This document shows positions 1 to 10,181 of a stretch of 64,000 bases of DNA, piece by piece (position 1 is the first letter of the stretch; each line of letters begins with the position of its first letter). Origin of the DNA: Simiduia aestuariiviva (GTDB lineage: Bacteria; Pseudomonadota; Gammaproteobacteria; Pseudomonadales; Cellvibrionaceae). A program made the position numbers and the translations under genes. The stretch covers positions 124,001 through 188,000 of the forward strand of contig NZ_JACHXZ010000001.1 of the NCBI RefSeq assembly GCF_014192475.1, written 5' to 3'. The notes under the pieces are model-generated. The model saw only the letters and a program-made list of their open reading frames with translations, was not told the origin of the DNA and searched no databases.

Positions 1-3000
1 GCCCGCCAGTCACCCATAACTTGCCGTTGAAGGACGCAGTGGTGTAGTTGTTGCGGCTTAGCAATTCATTGCTGCCAACCAGCGTCCAAGTGACCCCATC
101 ACTCGAAGTCCAAATGTCGTTGGGATCGTCACCTGAGCCGGTGTTATTGCCACCCATTAGCCAAATTCTATTGTCGTGAACAAGTGTTTGGGCATAGGTT
201 CGCGCTGAAAACTCAGGCTTGTGGTCGACACTTACCCACCCTTCATTTTGATCGTAGTAGTGGCTGCGTTTGCCATCGTCATGATCAGTTTGGATTAGCC
301 AGAGCGCGTTGTTGAAATATACAAAGTTGCCGCCTTGATTGGTTCCTGGCGGCGCATGCAGCTCGCTCCACTGCTTGCCATCTTCAGAGCTAAGCATTTG
401 ACGTTTGTTGATATCCTCATTCTGAGTTAAAACCCATAGCGCATTGCCGCCAGCTACAATGGTTGCTTCGTGCGGTTTTCCTATGTGTCGATCGCTTACA
501 ATCCCCCAGCTATCGCCCAGATAAGCATAGATATGTTCGCTTATAGCTGTCTCGTTGCTCGGGCTGCCTGCAAAGATTAATAGCTGGTTGTTAAATGAGT
601 GAATAGCCGCGTTCGTGATGCTGGCAACGGGTAGGGGCGCACCTGCCTGCCAGTTAACGCCGTCCGCAGAAAACCAAGTGTGCTCAGAGGCCCCTTCAAC
701 TAGCCAAATTTTGTTGTCGAAGACGGCTGCGCCACCTTTGCCACTGAGCGCGCTGAATGGCGGTGCTGCGTTTTCCACATTCCAGCTAATGCCATCGTTA
801 GAACTCAATACGCGACCCGAGCCGTCGCCGCCATCGCCACCCACAAGCCAAATTTTGCCATTAAAGAGTACGGCATGGGCCTCTTTTGGGAAGGCTTGAT
901 CTGTAGCGATGGAGGACCAAGAAATGCCGTCTGCTGAACGCCAGACATCTTTTAGTGTGTTGCCCTCAGGATCGTTGCCGCCGATCAGATAGAGCAGCCC
1001 ATCCTTAACAATCATTTGCGCTCTAGATCGTTTGTCGAAAGGCGCGTTAATAACCTCCTTGGTCCAGCTAGTGCCATCTGCGCTGGACCAAATAGAAGCG
1101 TCGCTTGTCGTCCCACCCAGTAACCACAGTTTGTTGTTGAAGCCGATAACACTGTGATCAATGCGGCTCCCTGTTGATCCGTTATACTTGTTTATGCGCG
1201 TAAATTGGACGCCGTTTTCTGATCGCCATACGTCAATGTAATTGCCGTATGGGCTGTCTGATCCGCCCATTAAGTAAAGGTAACCGTTGAGTTGGGCCAC
1301 TTTGGTTCCAGTGCGCGCGCGCCAACGAGCAACTTGAAGTGGCATGCTCGCTGTAAAATTGCCGTGCCGATATTGGTAGTAGCTCGTTTGAGCACCTTTA
1401 AAACTGTATTCATCCGTTGGAAAGTGTCCAATGTCTTGTTTCGATCCGTTGGTGCAAGCGATGGTATCGTCCATGTCGCAATCAGATGTGTTGCTTGCGG
1501 CCCATTCTACGCCTGTGGCGCCCTCGTTAAATTCGACCTGCGACTTATCAGCTCCAACCCATGCGGTTAGTGAGATTTTTCGTGGTACTGCATGAAGATC
1601 AATTATGGCGCTGGCCGCAGCATATTTTTCATCAGCTTCTTTTGTGGCGGTTATCGTCGCGTGGCCACTAGTTAACACGCTAATTTCGCCATCATCGTTG
1701 ACTGTTGCCACCGCAGTGTCACTGCTGCTGAAGCTAATCTCACCAGTGCCGTCTCCTTCAGTGAGGCTGGGCGTTAAGGCGTGGCCGACTAATGTCTTCA
1801 ATGGAGTGGCATCGGCAAATGAAATTGTTTGCGGGTGCCGCTCAACGGTAACGGAATAATTCGCCGTTGCAGCAGCGTATTTTCTGTCTGCTGCTTTTGC
1901 TGCGTGTATGGTTGTGGTCCCAGCACCGAAGGCATAAATGTCGCCCTCGTCATCGACATAGACTATGTCACTGTCATCGCTTTCGTAGGTAATGGCACCT
2001 ATGCCTGGGCCGCCAGAGGCAATGTTAGTGAATAGGTCGTCAACCAATAGGGTCTGGTCGCCGCTGTGTTCAAAGATCAATGATTGGGGGTGACGATTCA
2101 CGTCAATGCTGTAGCTTGCCGCTGCGGCTTGGTAATTAGTTGAAGCTGCTTGGTAGGCGGTAATCACTAGGGTGCCAGCCTCCAGTAAAGTTACTGCGCC
2201 GTCCTCGCTAATCGTTGCGCGGCTGGGGTCTGAAACACTGTAGGAAATGAGGCTTGAGCCGGTGCTGCTAATGGCAGGGTTGACCAGGGTTTCATCGACC
2301 AGTTTTGTTAGTGAACCCGAGTACGCAAAGCTTAGGGTCGCAGGCAGTTTTAAAACGGTGACTCGGTAGTTCGTCTCCGCGCTGGCGTAAAGCGTGTCAG
2401 CGGCACGCGATACAGTGATATCAGCTTGCCCCGCCGTTAAGAGTGACAATACGCCGGAATCATCGATGCTGGCTATGGTCGGATCACTTGATGTGAAGCT
2501 AAAACTACCCGTACCTGGGCTCGATGCAGTGTTGGTTAGTTGCTCGCCGATGAAGCCTGTTGGGCTTGTGCCTAGCGCCAAGGACAATGACTGGGGGGCA
2601 AGGCCTACTGTTAGCGCTAATGTGGTTTCTCCTGCTAAGAAGCGCGCGGACTCTTTGCTCTTGGCAATGATCGTGGTCAGTCCTTGCGCTTTTGTGTCAA
2701 TCCAGCCGGTTGTGCTAACCGTCGCTATTTCAGGATTTGCACTGGAAAATTCTAGGCCTGCATCGCTGTCTGTAAAGGCTGCGATTTGGTGGTTGACGCC
2801 GGCCATGAGCGTGAGTCGATCTACCTCAAAGCGAGTGTTTGCTGGCCTTTTAGAAACCACAACGGCAAGCTCTAGGCTGGCACTTTTGTAGGCCTGATCT
2901 GCGGGGGCGGTAATGGTTATTCGCGTTGCTCCGGCACTCATCGCCGAAATGGTGCCATTTGCATCAATATTGACGATGTCGGTATCGGCACTATGAAAAT

Positions 3001-3220
3001 TGAGAGCTCCCTCACTTTTCGCGCTGGTCGTAGTAGTACGGACGTCTCCCACTTGCAGCTCGATGGTACCTGTTTCGCTGAAGTTAATCGTCTGCTCTTG
3101 AAGGCTGACGGCGGGCACTTCGTCCGCTGGAGGGTTATCGCTGCTTCCGCCACCGCCGCACGCGGCAATGGCTAAGATATTGATTAATATGAAAAATATT
3201 TTAATAGTTTGGTACGGCAT
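1..3220 (-). CDS. Large lipoprotein with six Ig-like repeats and Kelch-like propeller repeats (3' end outside window)
   Basis: The ATG at 3218-3220 is preceded by AGGA, and the reading frame stays open to the window edge, giving about 1073 residues with the carboxy end missing. The protein starts with a hydrophobic segment and the lipobox I-A-A-C followed by GGGGSS, so it should be a lipid-anchored envelope protein. Residues of roughly 40-550 form six related repeats of 82-86 residues with the pattern 'FSSSDTAVATVNDDGEISVL..G.ATITA', as in BIG2-type bacterial Ig domains. From about residue 640 there are many repeats of the type 'W.S.DG..W' and 'LWLMGG', typical of Kelch/galactose-oxidase-like propellers. 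By inference it is a surface binding or adhesion protein; the ligand is unknown. Confidence 0.85.
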   Translation of the reverse strand, partial: MPYQTIKIFFILINILAIAACGGGGSSDNPPADEVPAVSLQEQTINFSETGTIELQVGDVRTTTTSAKSEGALNFHSADTDIVNIDANGTISAMSAGATRITITAPADQAYKSASLELAVVVSKRPANTRFEVDRLTLMAGVNHQIAAFTDSDAGLEFSSANPEIATVSTTGWIDTKAQGLTTIIAKSKESARFLAGETTLALTVGLAPQSLSLALGTSPTGFIGEQLTNTASSPGTGSFSFTSSDPTIASIDDSGVLSLLTAGQADITVSRAADTLYASAETNYRVTVLKLPATLSFAYSGSLTKLVDETLVNPAISSTGSSLISYSVSDPSRATISEDGAVTLLEAGTLVITAYQAASTNYQAAAASYSIDVNRHPQSLIFEHSGDQTLLVDDLFTNIASGGPGIGAITYESDDSDIVYVDDEGDIYAFGAGTTTIHAAKAADRKYAAATANYSVTVERHPQTISFADATPLKTLVGHALTPSLTEGDGTGEISFSSSDTAVATVNDDGEISVLTSGHATITATKEADEKYAAASAIIDLHAVPRKISLTAWVGADKSQVEFNEGATGVEWAASNTSDCDMDDTIACTNGSKQDIGHFPTDEYSFKGAQTSYYQYRHGNFTASMPLQVARWRARTGTKVAQLNGYLYLMGGSDSPYGNYIDVWRSENGVQFTRINKYNGSTGSRIDHSVIGFNNKLWLLGGTTSDASIWSSADGTSWTKEVINAPFDKRSRAQMIVKDGLLYLIGGNDPEGNTLKDVWRSADGISWSSIATDQAFPKEAHAVLFNGKIWLVGGDGGDGSGRVLSSNDGISWNVENAAPPFSALSGKGGAAVFDNKIWLVEGASEHTWFSADGVNWQAGAPLPVASITNAAIHSFNNQLLIFAGSPSNETAISEHIYAYLGDSWGIVSDRHIGKPHEATIVAGGNALWVLTQNEDINKRQMLSSEDGKQWSELHAPPGTNQGGNFVYFNNALWLIQTDHDDGKRSHYYDQNEGWVSVDHKPEFSARTYAQTLVHDNRIWLMGGNNTGSGDDPNDIWTSSDGVTWTLVGSNELLSRNNYTTASFNGKLWVTGG

Positions 3221-3500
3221 GTCATGTCCTTATGGTTTGTTGCAGGCAATAAATGCGAATTACTAACAACGGCGGCGTCCATTGCCATTTAGGGCCTGAA
3301 TAGTTGAGGCGGGCGGAATCTAACAAATAAAAACAGAACTGCAAGGCATTTTTGGGTTAAGTCCAATGCCTGTGATTAAGAAATAAACACCCGTTTGACC
3401 TTTACGCCCCCCGCCCGTTACGCGAAAATAGCGCCCCTTTTAAGCCCCTGCCGTTTTGGTGGGTCGCCCGCTGTTTTTTGCCTTACACAGGAGCCTTTCC

Positions 3501-5501
3501 ATGGCCTCACGCAATGATCTCGCCAATGCCATCCGTGCCCTCAGCATGGACGCCGTTCAGAAAGCCAAATCCGGACATCCAGGTGCGCCCATGGGTATGG
3601 CCGATATTGCCGAGGTGCTGTGGAACGATTACCTGAGTCACAACCCCGCCAACCCCAGCTGGGTCGACCGCGACCGCTTTGTGTTGTCGAACGGCCACGG
3701 CTCCATGCTGATGTATTCGCTGCTGCATTTGTCGGGTTACGACCTGCCCATGTCAGAGTTGAAGCAGTTCCGCCAGTTGCACTCCAAGACCCCGGGCCAC
3801 CCCGAGTACGGCTATGCGCCGGGCGTTGAAACCACTACTGGCCCGCTGGGGCAGGGCATCGCCAACGCCGTGGGCATGGCGGTGGCCGAGAAAACCTTGG
3901 CGGCGCAGTTCAACCGCGACGGCCATGACATCGTCGATCACTTCACCTACTGCTTCCTGGGCGATGGCTGCATGATGGAGGGTATCTCGCACGAGGTGGC
4001 GTCACTGGCGGGCACCTTGGGCTTGGGCAAGCTGATCGCTTTCTACGATGACAACGGCATTTCCATCGACGGCGAAGTGGAAGGTTGGTTCACCGACGAC
4101 ACGCCCAAGCGCTTTGAAGCTTACGGCTGGCACGTTATTCCCGCGGTGGACGGCCACGATAGCGCCGCCATCAAGGCCGCCATCGAAGCGGCGCGCGCGG
4201 AAAGCGACAAGCCCACACTGATTTGCTGCAAAACCATTATCGGTTTCGGCTCGCCCAACAAGCAGGGCAAAGAAGATTGCCACGGTGCACCCTTGGGCGA
4301 CGACGAAATTGCCTTGACCCGCGCGAAATTGGGTTGGTCGCACGCGCCCTTCGAAATTCCCGCCGACGTCTACGCCGGTTGGGATGCCAAATCAAAAGGT
4401 GCCGAGCGCGAGCAGGGTTGGAACGCCAAGTTCGACGCCTATAAAGCTGCTCACCCAGACTTGGCTGCCGAATTTGAGCGCCGCGTGATCAAGGGCGAAC
4501 TGCCCGCCGATTTCGCCGCCAAGGCCGACGCCTTTATTAAAGAAACCCAAGCCAAGGGCGACAAGATTGCCTCGCGTAAAGCGTCGCAAAACACCTTGAA
4601 CGCCTTCGGCCCCATGCTGCCAGAATTGCTCGGCGGCTCCGCCGATTTGGCTGGCTCCAACTTAACCCTGTGGAGCGGCTGCAAAGGCCTGACTGCAGGG
4701 GATGCCAGCGGCAACTACCTCTACTACGGCGTGCGCGAATTCGGCATGGCGGCGATCATGAACGGCGTGGCCCTGCACGGCGGTTTTGTGCCCTACGGCG
4801 CCACCTTTTTGATGTTTATGGAATACGCGCGCAACGCCGTGCGTATGGCCGCGCTGATGAAACAGCAGAGCATTTTTGTATTCACCCACGACTCCATCGG
4901 CCAAGGTGAAGACGGCCCCACCCACCAGCCCATCGAGCAAATTGCCAACCTGCGCATGACGCCCAACTTGAACACCTGGCGCCCCGCTGACGCCACCGAA
5001 TCTGCCGTGGCGTGGAAGTCTGCCGTCGAGCGCAAGGATGGTCCAACCGCGCTGGTATTTAGCCGTCAAAACCTCGACCCCGTTGCGCGCACCGATGCGC
5101 AAGTGGCCGACATCGCGCGCGGTGGTTACATTCTGAAAGACTGCGCCGGCGAGCCCGATGCGATCATCATCGCCACCGGTTCTGAAGTGTCCTTGGCACT
5201 CGCCTCGGCAGAAAAATTGATCGCCGCCGGTCACAAGATTCGCGTAGTTTCTATGCCGTGCACCAATATTTTCGACCAGCAAGATGCCATGTACAAAGAG
5301 TCGGTTTTACCACTATCGGTATTGCCGCGCGTTGCCGTAGAAGCGGCACACGTGGATTACTGGTGGAAATACGTGGGTCTCGATGGCCGCGTTGTGGGCA
5401 TGACCACTTTCGGTGAATCGGCACCCGGTGCAGCGTTGATGGAACACTTCGGCTTTACCGTCGATAACCTGGTGGGCACCGTTGAAGAACTGTTGGGTTA
5501 A
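3501..5501 (+). CDS. tkt: Transketolase
   Basis: This 666-residue thiamine-diphosphate enzyme moves two-carbon ketol units between sugar phosphates in the non-oxidative pentose phosphate pathway and supplies erythrose 4-phosphate. The amino end ([20 protein letters not shown]) is nearly identical to known bacterial transketolases. [10 protein letters not shown] and the TPP-binding GDG near residues 154-156 are present, and the length is normal for the family. A longer frame begins at 3456, but the ATG at 3501 has an AGGAG element in front and matches the family start. It is the first gene of a same-strand series with epd, pgk and fba. Confidence 0.97.
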   Translation: MASRNDLANAIRALSMDAVQKAKSGHPGAPMGMADIAEVLWNDYLSHNPANPSWVDRDRFVLSNGHGSMLMYSLLHLSGYDLPMSELKQFRQLHSKTPGHPEYGYAPGVETTTGPLGQGIANAVGMAVAEKTLAAQFNRDGHDIVDHFTYCFLGDGCMMEGISHEVASLAGTLGLGKLIAFYDDNGISIDGEVEGWFTDDTPKRFEAYGWHVIPAVDGHDSAAIKAAIEAARAESDKPTLICCKTIIGFGSPNKQGKEDCHGAPLGDDEIALTRAKLGWSHAPFEIPADVYAGWDAKSKGAEREQGWNAKFDAYKAAHPDLAAEFERRVIKGELPADFAAKADAFIKETQAKGDKIASRKASQNTLNAFGPMLPELLGGSADLAGSNLTLWSGCKGLTAGDASGNYLYYGVREFGMAAIMNGVALHGGFVPYGATFLMFMEYARNAVRMAALMKQQSIFVFTHDSIGQGEDGPTHQPIEQIANLRMTPNLNTWRPADATESAVAWKSAVERKDGPTALVFSRQNLDPVARTDAQVADIARGGYILKDCAGEPDAIIIATGSEVSLALASAEKLIAAGHKIRVVSMPCTNIFDQQDAMYKESVLPLSVLPRVAVEAAHVDYWWKYVGLDGRVVGMTTFGESAPGAALMEHFGFTVDNLVGTVEELLG

Positions 5502-5531
5502 GGCCAGCAGCGGACGCGCGGTGAGCTGCCT

Positions 5532-6560
5532 GTGACGGTAAGGGTTGCCATTAACGGCTACGGCCGCATCGGCCGGTCGGTGCTGCGCGCGCTGTTTGAA
5601 GCACAGCTTGCCGGGCGTGCCACTGAGCTGGAAGTGGTGGCCATCAACGAGTTGGCCGATGGCGCCACCATTGCGCACCTCACCCGTTACGACTCCACCC
5701 ATGGCCGCTTTGGTGGCCAAGTGGTGTTGGAAAGCGAACAGGCCATTCGCATAGCCCATTGGGACATCGCGCTGCTGCACGAAGAAAATCCGCACAAGCT
5801 GCCGTGGCGCGAACTCAATATCGATTTGGTGTTAGAGTGCACCGGCACCTTTAGCGATCGCGCCACTGCGCAGTTGCACATCGATGCCGGCGCCAAGCAT
5901 TTACTGTTTTCGCACCCGGCCACCAACGAGGTGGACGCCACCATCGTGTATGGTTTTAACCACCAGCAATTGCACGGCGAGCAGATCATTGTGTCGAACG
6001 CCAGTTGTTCCACCAATTGCATTGTGCCGGTGATTCACAGTTTGCACGCGGCGCTGGGCATTGCCTCGGGCATGCTCACCACCATTCACTCGGCCATGAA
6101 CGACCAGCCGGTGATCGACGCCTACCATCACACCGACTTGCGCAAAACCCGCTCCGCGTTTCAATCGATTATTCCGGTGGAAACCGGTTTAGCATTGGGT
6201 ATCGATCGATTGCTGCCCGATTTGGCCGGCAAGTTTGAAGCGCAAGCCATGCGCGTACCGGTGGTGAATGTATCGGCCATCGATTTAAATTTAGTGGTAG
6301 AAAAAGCCACCGACGCGCACGCGGTCAACGCCATTTTGCGCGATGTGGCGGCGCAGCATTTTAACGGCGTGTTGGGCTATACCGACGAGCTGTTGGCCAG
6401 TTGGGATTTTAATCACGACAGCCGCTCTGGCATTGTCGACGGCGGTCAAACCCGAGTGGCGGGTCGCCACCACCTAAAAGTATTGACCTGGTTCGACAAC
6501 GAGTGGGGCTTTGCCAATCGCATGTTAGACACCGCCAGTTACTGGGCCAAAACCTTTTAA
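5532..6560 (+). CDS. epd: Erythrose-4-phosphate dehydrogenase (GapB/Epd type)
   Basis: The 342-residue protein begins TVRVAINGYGRIGRSVLRAL, the NAD-binding Rossmann start of the GAPDH superfamily, and carries the catalytic cysteine motif SNASCSTNC near residue 157. The spacing and wording (VVAINELADGATIAHL, DNEWGFANRMLDT) follow Epd more closely than GapA. Epd oxidises erythrose 4-phosphate to 4-phosphoerythronate for pyridoxal phosphate synthesis. The start is a GTG, and it lies 30 bases after tkt, consistent with cotranscription. A glycolytic GAPDH role cannot be excluded from sequence alone, but the epd-pgk-fba order is a classic one. Confidence 0.93.
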   Translation: MTVRVAINGYGRIGRSVLRALFEAQLAGRATELEVVAINELADGATIAHLTRYDSTHGRFGGQVVLESEQAIRIAHWDIALLHEENPHKLPWRELNIDLVLECTGTFSDRATAQLHIDAGAKHLLFSHPATNEVDATIVYGFNHQQLHGEQIIVSNASCSTNCIVPVIHSLHAALGIASGMLTTIHSAMNDQPVIDAYHHTDLRKTRSAFQSIIPVETGLALGIDRLLPDLAGKFEAQAMRVPVVNVSAIDLNLVVEKATDAHAVNAILRDVAAQHFNGVLGYTDELLASWDFNHDSRSGIVDGGQTRVAGRHHLKVLTWFDNEWGFANRMLDTASYWAKTF

Positions 6561-6621
6561 GCAGTACCCATACTAAAAATTATCTACGTCACAATTTATT
6601 GAATGAAATGAGGAAACATCA

Positions 6622-7785
6622 ATGGCCGTAAAGCTGATGAAGGATCTGGATCTGTCGGGCAAGCGCGTATTGATTCGCGAAGACCTGAACGTCCCTGTTA
6701 AAGACGGCAAGGTCACCTCCGACGCGCGCATTCGCGCAGCGCTGCCCACCATTAAAGCGGCGCAGGCCGCCGGTGCCAAGGTGATGTTGATGTCGCACCT
6801 GGGTCGCCCCGAAGAGGGCGTGTTTGACGAGGCCAGCTCGCTGGCGCCCGTTGCCGCGCACCTGGGTTCACTGCTCGGCTGCGACGTGCCCGTGATCAAA
6901 GATTGGCAAGCCGGCGTCGATGTGGCCGCAGGCCAAGTGGTGCTGTTGGAAAATGTGCGCTTCAACATTGGCGAGAAAAAAGACGACGAAACACTCAGCC
7001 GCGCCTACGCAGCATTGTGCGATATCTTTGTGATGGATGCCTTCGGCACTGCGCACCGCGCGCAGGCCTCTACCCACGGCGTGGCCAAGTTTGCCCCGAT
7101 AGCCTGTGCGGGCCCGCTGTTGGCCGCCGAGCTCGACGCGTTAGAAAAAGCGCTGGCCAATCCCGCGCGCCCGCTGGTTGCCATTGTCGGTGGATCGAAA
7201 GTGTCTACCAAGCTGACCGTGTTGGAATCCTTGTCTGACAAGGTGGATCAGCTGATTGTGGGTGGCGGCATTGCCAACACCTTCCTGGCCGCCAGTGGCA
7301 AGCCCGTGGGTAAATCCCTGTGCGAGCACAACTTGATCGATACCGCCAAGGCGCTTATGGCCAAGACCCACATTCCCGTTCCCGTGGATGTGGTGACCGG
7401 CAAAGAATTTAGCGAGACAGCAGAGGCCACTTCCAAATCTGCGGACGCGGTTGACGCCGACGACATGATTTTTGATATCGGTGCCGAAACTAGCGCACAA
7501 TTAGCGGAGATTTTAAAAACCGCCAAAACCATTATTTGGAACGGCCCTGTGGGCGTATTCGAGTTTGATCAGTTTGGTGCAGGTACTAAAGCCTTGGCAC
7601 AAGCCATTGCCGATTCCAGTGCCTTCTCCATTGCCGGCGGTGGAGACACCTTGGCGGCGGTAGATAAATACGGTATTGCCGAACAGGTGTCATACATTTC
7701 CACTGGCGGTGGCGCCTTCCTCGAATACGTTGAGGGTAAGGTGTTGCCAGCGGTGGCAATGCTAGAGGCGCGCGCGGCTGAGTAG
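6622..7785 (+). CDS. pgk: Phosphoglycerate kinase
   Basis: This 387-residue cytoplasmic enzyme interconverts 1,3-bisphosphoglycerate plus ADP and 3-phosphoglycerate plus [15 protein letters not shown], the substrate-binding SHLGRP loop, the [12 protein letters not shown] segment and the nucleotide-binding GGGDTLAA near the carboxy end are all visible. Length is usual for bacterial Pgk. The ATG is preceded by GAGGAAAC, a good ribosome binding site. It follows epd by 61 bases and precedes fba after a 282-base gap. Confidence 0.98.
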   Translation: MAVKLMKDLDLSGKRVLIREDLNVPVKDGKVTSDARIRAALPTIKAAQAAGAKVMLMSHLGRPEEGVFDEASSLAPVAAHLGSLLGCDVPVIKDWQAGVDVAAGQVVLLENVRFNIGEKKDDETLSRAYAALCDIFVMDAFGTAHRAQASTHGVAKFAPIACAGPLLAAELDALEKALANPARPLVAIVGGSKVSTKLTVLESLSDKVDQLIVGGGIANTFLAASGKPVGKSLCEHNLIDTAKALMAKTHIPVPVDVVTGKEFSETAEATSKSADAVDADDMIFDIGAETSAQLAEILKTAKTIIWNGPVGVFEFDQFGAGTKALAQAIADSSAFSIAGGGDTLAAVDKYGIAEQVSYISTGGGAFLEYVEGKVLPAVAMLEARAAE

Positions 7786-7890
7786 GCGGTATGCGTTAGG
7801 CGAGCGGGTGGAGTGCCTTCAGGTGCGGCTTCACTCACTCGTCCTGCAAATATAAAAATTAAAGTAACTAAAATACGTAAAATAGCAAAC

Positions 7891-7935
7891 GTTGAAGTAA
7901 TGGGCTTTGAAGTAAAAAGCTTTGAAGTAACAAAA
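7891..7935 (+). repeat. Three direct repeats of TTGAAGTAA at 15-base spacing upstream of fba
   Basis: TTGAAGTAA occurs at 7892, 7907 and 7922, exactly 15 bases apart, in the AT-rich leader between pgk and fba. A further short direct repeat, GTTAGAAC, follows at about 7968 and 7979. Regular spacing suggests a binding site for an oligomeric regulator or a curved leader of fba, but no regulator can be named. Confidence 0.6.
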
Positions 7936-8067
7936 GAACCTAAAGGCCGTAGAGTCTTAGACAGCATAGTTAGAACAAGTTAGAACCAGACCGGCAAACC
8001 GGCACTACACTTAACGAGAGCAGAACGGCTGCAAACCGTCTGCAAGAGAAACGAAAAGGAAACCACC

Positions 8068-9132
8068 ATGGCCTTAATCAGCTTGCGTCAAATGCTGGAT
8101 CACGCCGCCGAACACAACTACGGTGTGCCGGCATTTAACGTTAACAACCTAGAGCAAATGCGCGCCATCATGGAAGCGGCCGACAAAACCGACTCGCCCG
8201 TGATCGTGCAGGCCTCTGCCGGTGCGCGCAAATACGCCGGTGCGCCTTTCCTGCGCCATTTAATTCTGGCCGCCATTGAAGAGTTTCCACACATTCCCGT
8301 GTGCATGCACCAAGATCACGGCACCAGCCCCGCGGTGTGCCAGCGCTCCATTCAGTTGGGCTTTTCCTCAGTGATGATGGATGGCTCCCTGAAAGAAGAC
8401 GGCAAGACCCCCGCCGATTACGAGTACAACGTGCGCGTAACCCAAGAGGCTGTGGCCATGGCACACGCCTGTGGCGTGTCGGTAGAGGGCGAGCTGGGTT
8501 GCTTGGGTTCACTGGAAACCGGTGAAGCCGGTGAAGAAGATGGCATTGGTGCCGAGGGCAAGCTGACCCACGATCAAATGCTGACCGATCCAGAGGAAGC
8601 CGCCGACTTTGTGCGCAAAACCAAAGTAGATGCCTTGGCCATTGCCTGTGGTACATCGCACGGCGCCTACAAATTTACCCGTCCGCCAACCGGTGACATT
8701 TTGGCCATCGATCGCATCAAAGCGATTCACGCCCGCATTCCCAACACTCATTTGGTGATGCACGGTTCTTCGTCAGTACCGCAAGAGTGGTTGAAAGTGA
8801 TCAACGAGTTCGGTGGTGACATTCCGGAAACTTACGGTGTGCCCGTTGAGCAAATTTGCGAAGGCATCAAGTACGGCGTGCGCAAAGTAAACATCGATAC
8901 CGATTTGCGTTTGTGTTCTACCGGTGCGGCGCGTCGCTTCTTGGCAGAAAACCCGCGCGAATTTGACCCCCGTAAATTCCTGGCAAAAACCACCGAAGCC
9001 ATGCGCGACATCTGTATCGCGCGCTATGAGTCTTTCGGCACGGCGGGCAACGCCAGCAAGATAAAAGCAATGAGCCTAGAGGTCATGTACAAGCGCTATG
9101 AAAGTGGCAGCTTAGATCCCAAAGTAAACTGA
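8068..9132 (+). CDS. fba: Fructose-bisphosphate aldolase, class II (Calvin-cycle subtype)
   Basis: This 354-residue zinc-dependent aldolase cleaves fructose 1,6-bisphosphate to glyceraldehyde 3-phosphate and dihydroxyacetone phosphate. [20 protein letters not shown], the metal-binding [13 protein letters not shown], the GTSHGAYKF segment and VNIDTDLRL are characteristic. The extended insertion and the length fit the long class II subtype found in Pseudomonas and in cbb operons; there is no sign of RuBisCO here, so it is likely the glycolytic/gluconeogenic enzyme. The ATG is preceded by AAAAGGAAACC. A hairpin terminator follows directly. Confidence 0.96.
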   Translation: MALISLRQMLDHAAEHNYGVPAFNVNNLEQMRAIMEAADKTDSPVIVQASAGARKYAGAPFLRHLILAAIEEFPHIPVCMHQDHGTSPAVCQRSIQLGFSSVMMDGSLKEDGKTPADYEYNVRVTQEAVAMAHACGVSVEGELGCLGSLETGEAGEEDGIGAEGKLTHDQMLTDPEEAADFVRKTKVDALAIACGTSHGAYKFTRPPTGDILAIDRIKAIHARIPNTHLVMHGSSSVPQEWLKVINEFGGDIPETYGVPVEQICEGIKYGVRKVNIDTDLRLCSTGAARRFLAENPREFDPRKFLAKTTEAMRDICIARYESFGTAGNASKIKAMSLEVMYKRYESGSLDPKVN

Positions 9133-9140
9133 GTGGAAAT

Positions 9141-9164
9141 AACGGCAGCTTCGGCTGCCGTTTT
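9141..9164 (+). terminator. Rho-independent terminator after fba
   Basis: The arms AACGGCAGC and GCTGCCGTT enclose a TTCG loop and are followed by TTTTGTT. It ends only three bases before the ATG of the next gene, so it sits exactly where that gene's ribosome binding site would be expected. Confidence 0.9.
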
Positions 9165-9167
9165 GTT

Positions 9168-10181
9168 ATGACTGAACTATTAACGGCCATTAAATTCATT
9201 CATCAGCAGTGGCAACCGCTGACGATAAGTCGCGAGAGCGAAGCGAGCTGGCGCAGCAGCGAGGCGTTTCAGCAGTATCTAAGTTTTTACTCGCTCAATC
9301 GTTTCGCGCAAGCCCGTCACGGCTTTGGTTATGTCACCGTGGCCGACCAGAAAATTGCCACTCACTACTGGTTGCCAGAAAATCCGCGCGGCTTGTTATT
9401 TGTATTGCACGGCTACTACGATCACGTGGGTTTGTACGGCAATGCCATCGAATTCGGCTTGCAGCAACAATTTGCCGTGGTGGCCTTCGATTTGCCCGGT
9501 CACGGTCTGTCCGAAGGCCCTCGCGCCAGCATTGACGATTTTGGCCAGTACACCGCCGCCTTCGCCGCCGTGTTTGAAACGGCAAAAATGCTGCCAGTAA
9601 ATGGCCCCACTTTAGCGCTGGCGCAAAGCACGGGCTGTTCTGTCTTACTCAAACACCAATTGGATTTACAGGCACAGGGCCAAGACATTCCTGTGCTCGA
9701 AGGCCAAGTGCTGCTAGCACCCCTAGTGCGCCCCCACGGCTGGCGCTTCAGCCGCATCGCCCATTGGTTGCTGCGCCCGTTTGTACAAAGCATTCGGCGG
9801 GTATTTTCCGCCAACTCCCACGATGAAGAATTTCTTAAATTTTTAAGAGCCGATCCCCTACAGCCGCACCTGCTGTCAGTGCGCTGGGTCAGTGCCATGA
9901 AGCTGTGGCTGCGCCAGTTTTGGCTTTGCAAAAGCTTAACGGTTCCCACGCTGATCGTGCAGGGTAAAGAAGACACCACCGTTGACTGGCGTTTTAATAT
10001 ACCCGTGCTTGCCGCGCGCCTACCCAATCACCATATCCACTGGATCGCCGAAGGCCGCCACCAACTCATCAACGAGCGTTTGGATATTCGCACCGAATAT
10101 TTAATTGAAGCCGCGCGTTTTTTTGATGGGCTTTGTGCGCAATATAATGCGACGCGTGACAGTGATAAGCGGGCAGGGTGA
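9168..10181 (+). CDS. Alpha/beta hydrolase (monoacylglycerol-lipase-like)
   Basis: The 337-residue protein has the oxyanion-hole motif HGYYDHVGLYG near residue 80, a nucleophile elbow ALAQSTGCS near residue 147 (Ser in A-Q-S-T-G rather than the usual G-x-S-x-G), an acidic residue in VQGKEDTTVDW and a carboxy-terminal catalytic histidine in EGRHQLINE. This matches the serine aminopeptidase S33/monoglyceride lipase fold; the substrate is unknown. No signal peptide is seen. The ATG lies just after the fba terminator hairpin and has no Shine-Dalgarno outside it, so translation may depend on read-through or on an internal promoter in fba. Confidence 0.85.
   Translation: MTELLTAIKFIHQQWQPLTISRESEASWRSSEAFQQYLSFYSLNRFAQARHGFGYVTVADQKIATHYWLPENPRGLLFVLHGYYDHVGLYGNAIEFGLQQQFAVVAFDLPGHGLSEGPRASIDDFGQYTAAFAAVFETAKMLPVNGPTLALAQSTGCSVLLKHQLDLQAQGQDIPVLEGQVLLAPLVRPHGWRFSRIAHWLLRPFVQSIRRVFSANSHDEEFLKFLRADPLQPHLLSVRWVSAMKLWLRQFWLCKSLTVPTLIVQGKEDTTVDWRFNIPVLAARLPNHHIHWIAEGRHQLINERLDIRTEYLIEAARFFDGLCAQYNATRDSDKRAG

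Noticed and set aside
615-2891. Several plus-strand ORFs over the first 3 kb
   Set aside because: All are antisense to the single open minus-strand lipoprotein frame, which has a lipobox, Shine-Dalgarno and repeat domains.
4662-5282. Long minus-strand ORF opposite tkt
   Set aside because: It is a shadow of strongly biased codons in tkt; no start site and no family.
5532-9132. Calvin cycle operon
   Set aside because: Although the aldolase is of the subtype found in cbb operons, no RuBisCO, phosphoribulokinase or CbbR is present; tkt-epd-pgk-fba fits central carbon metabolism.
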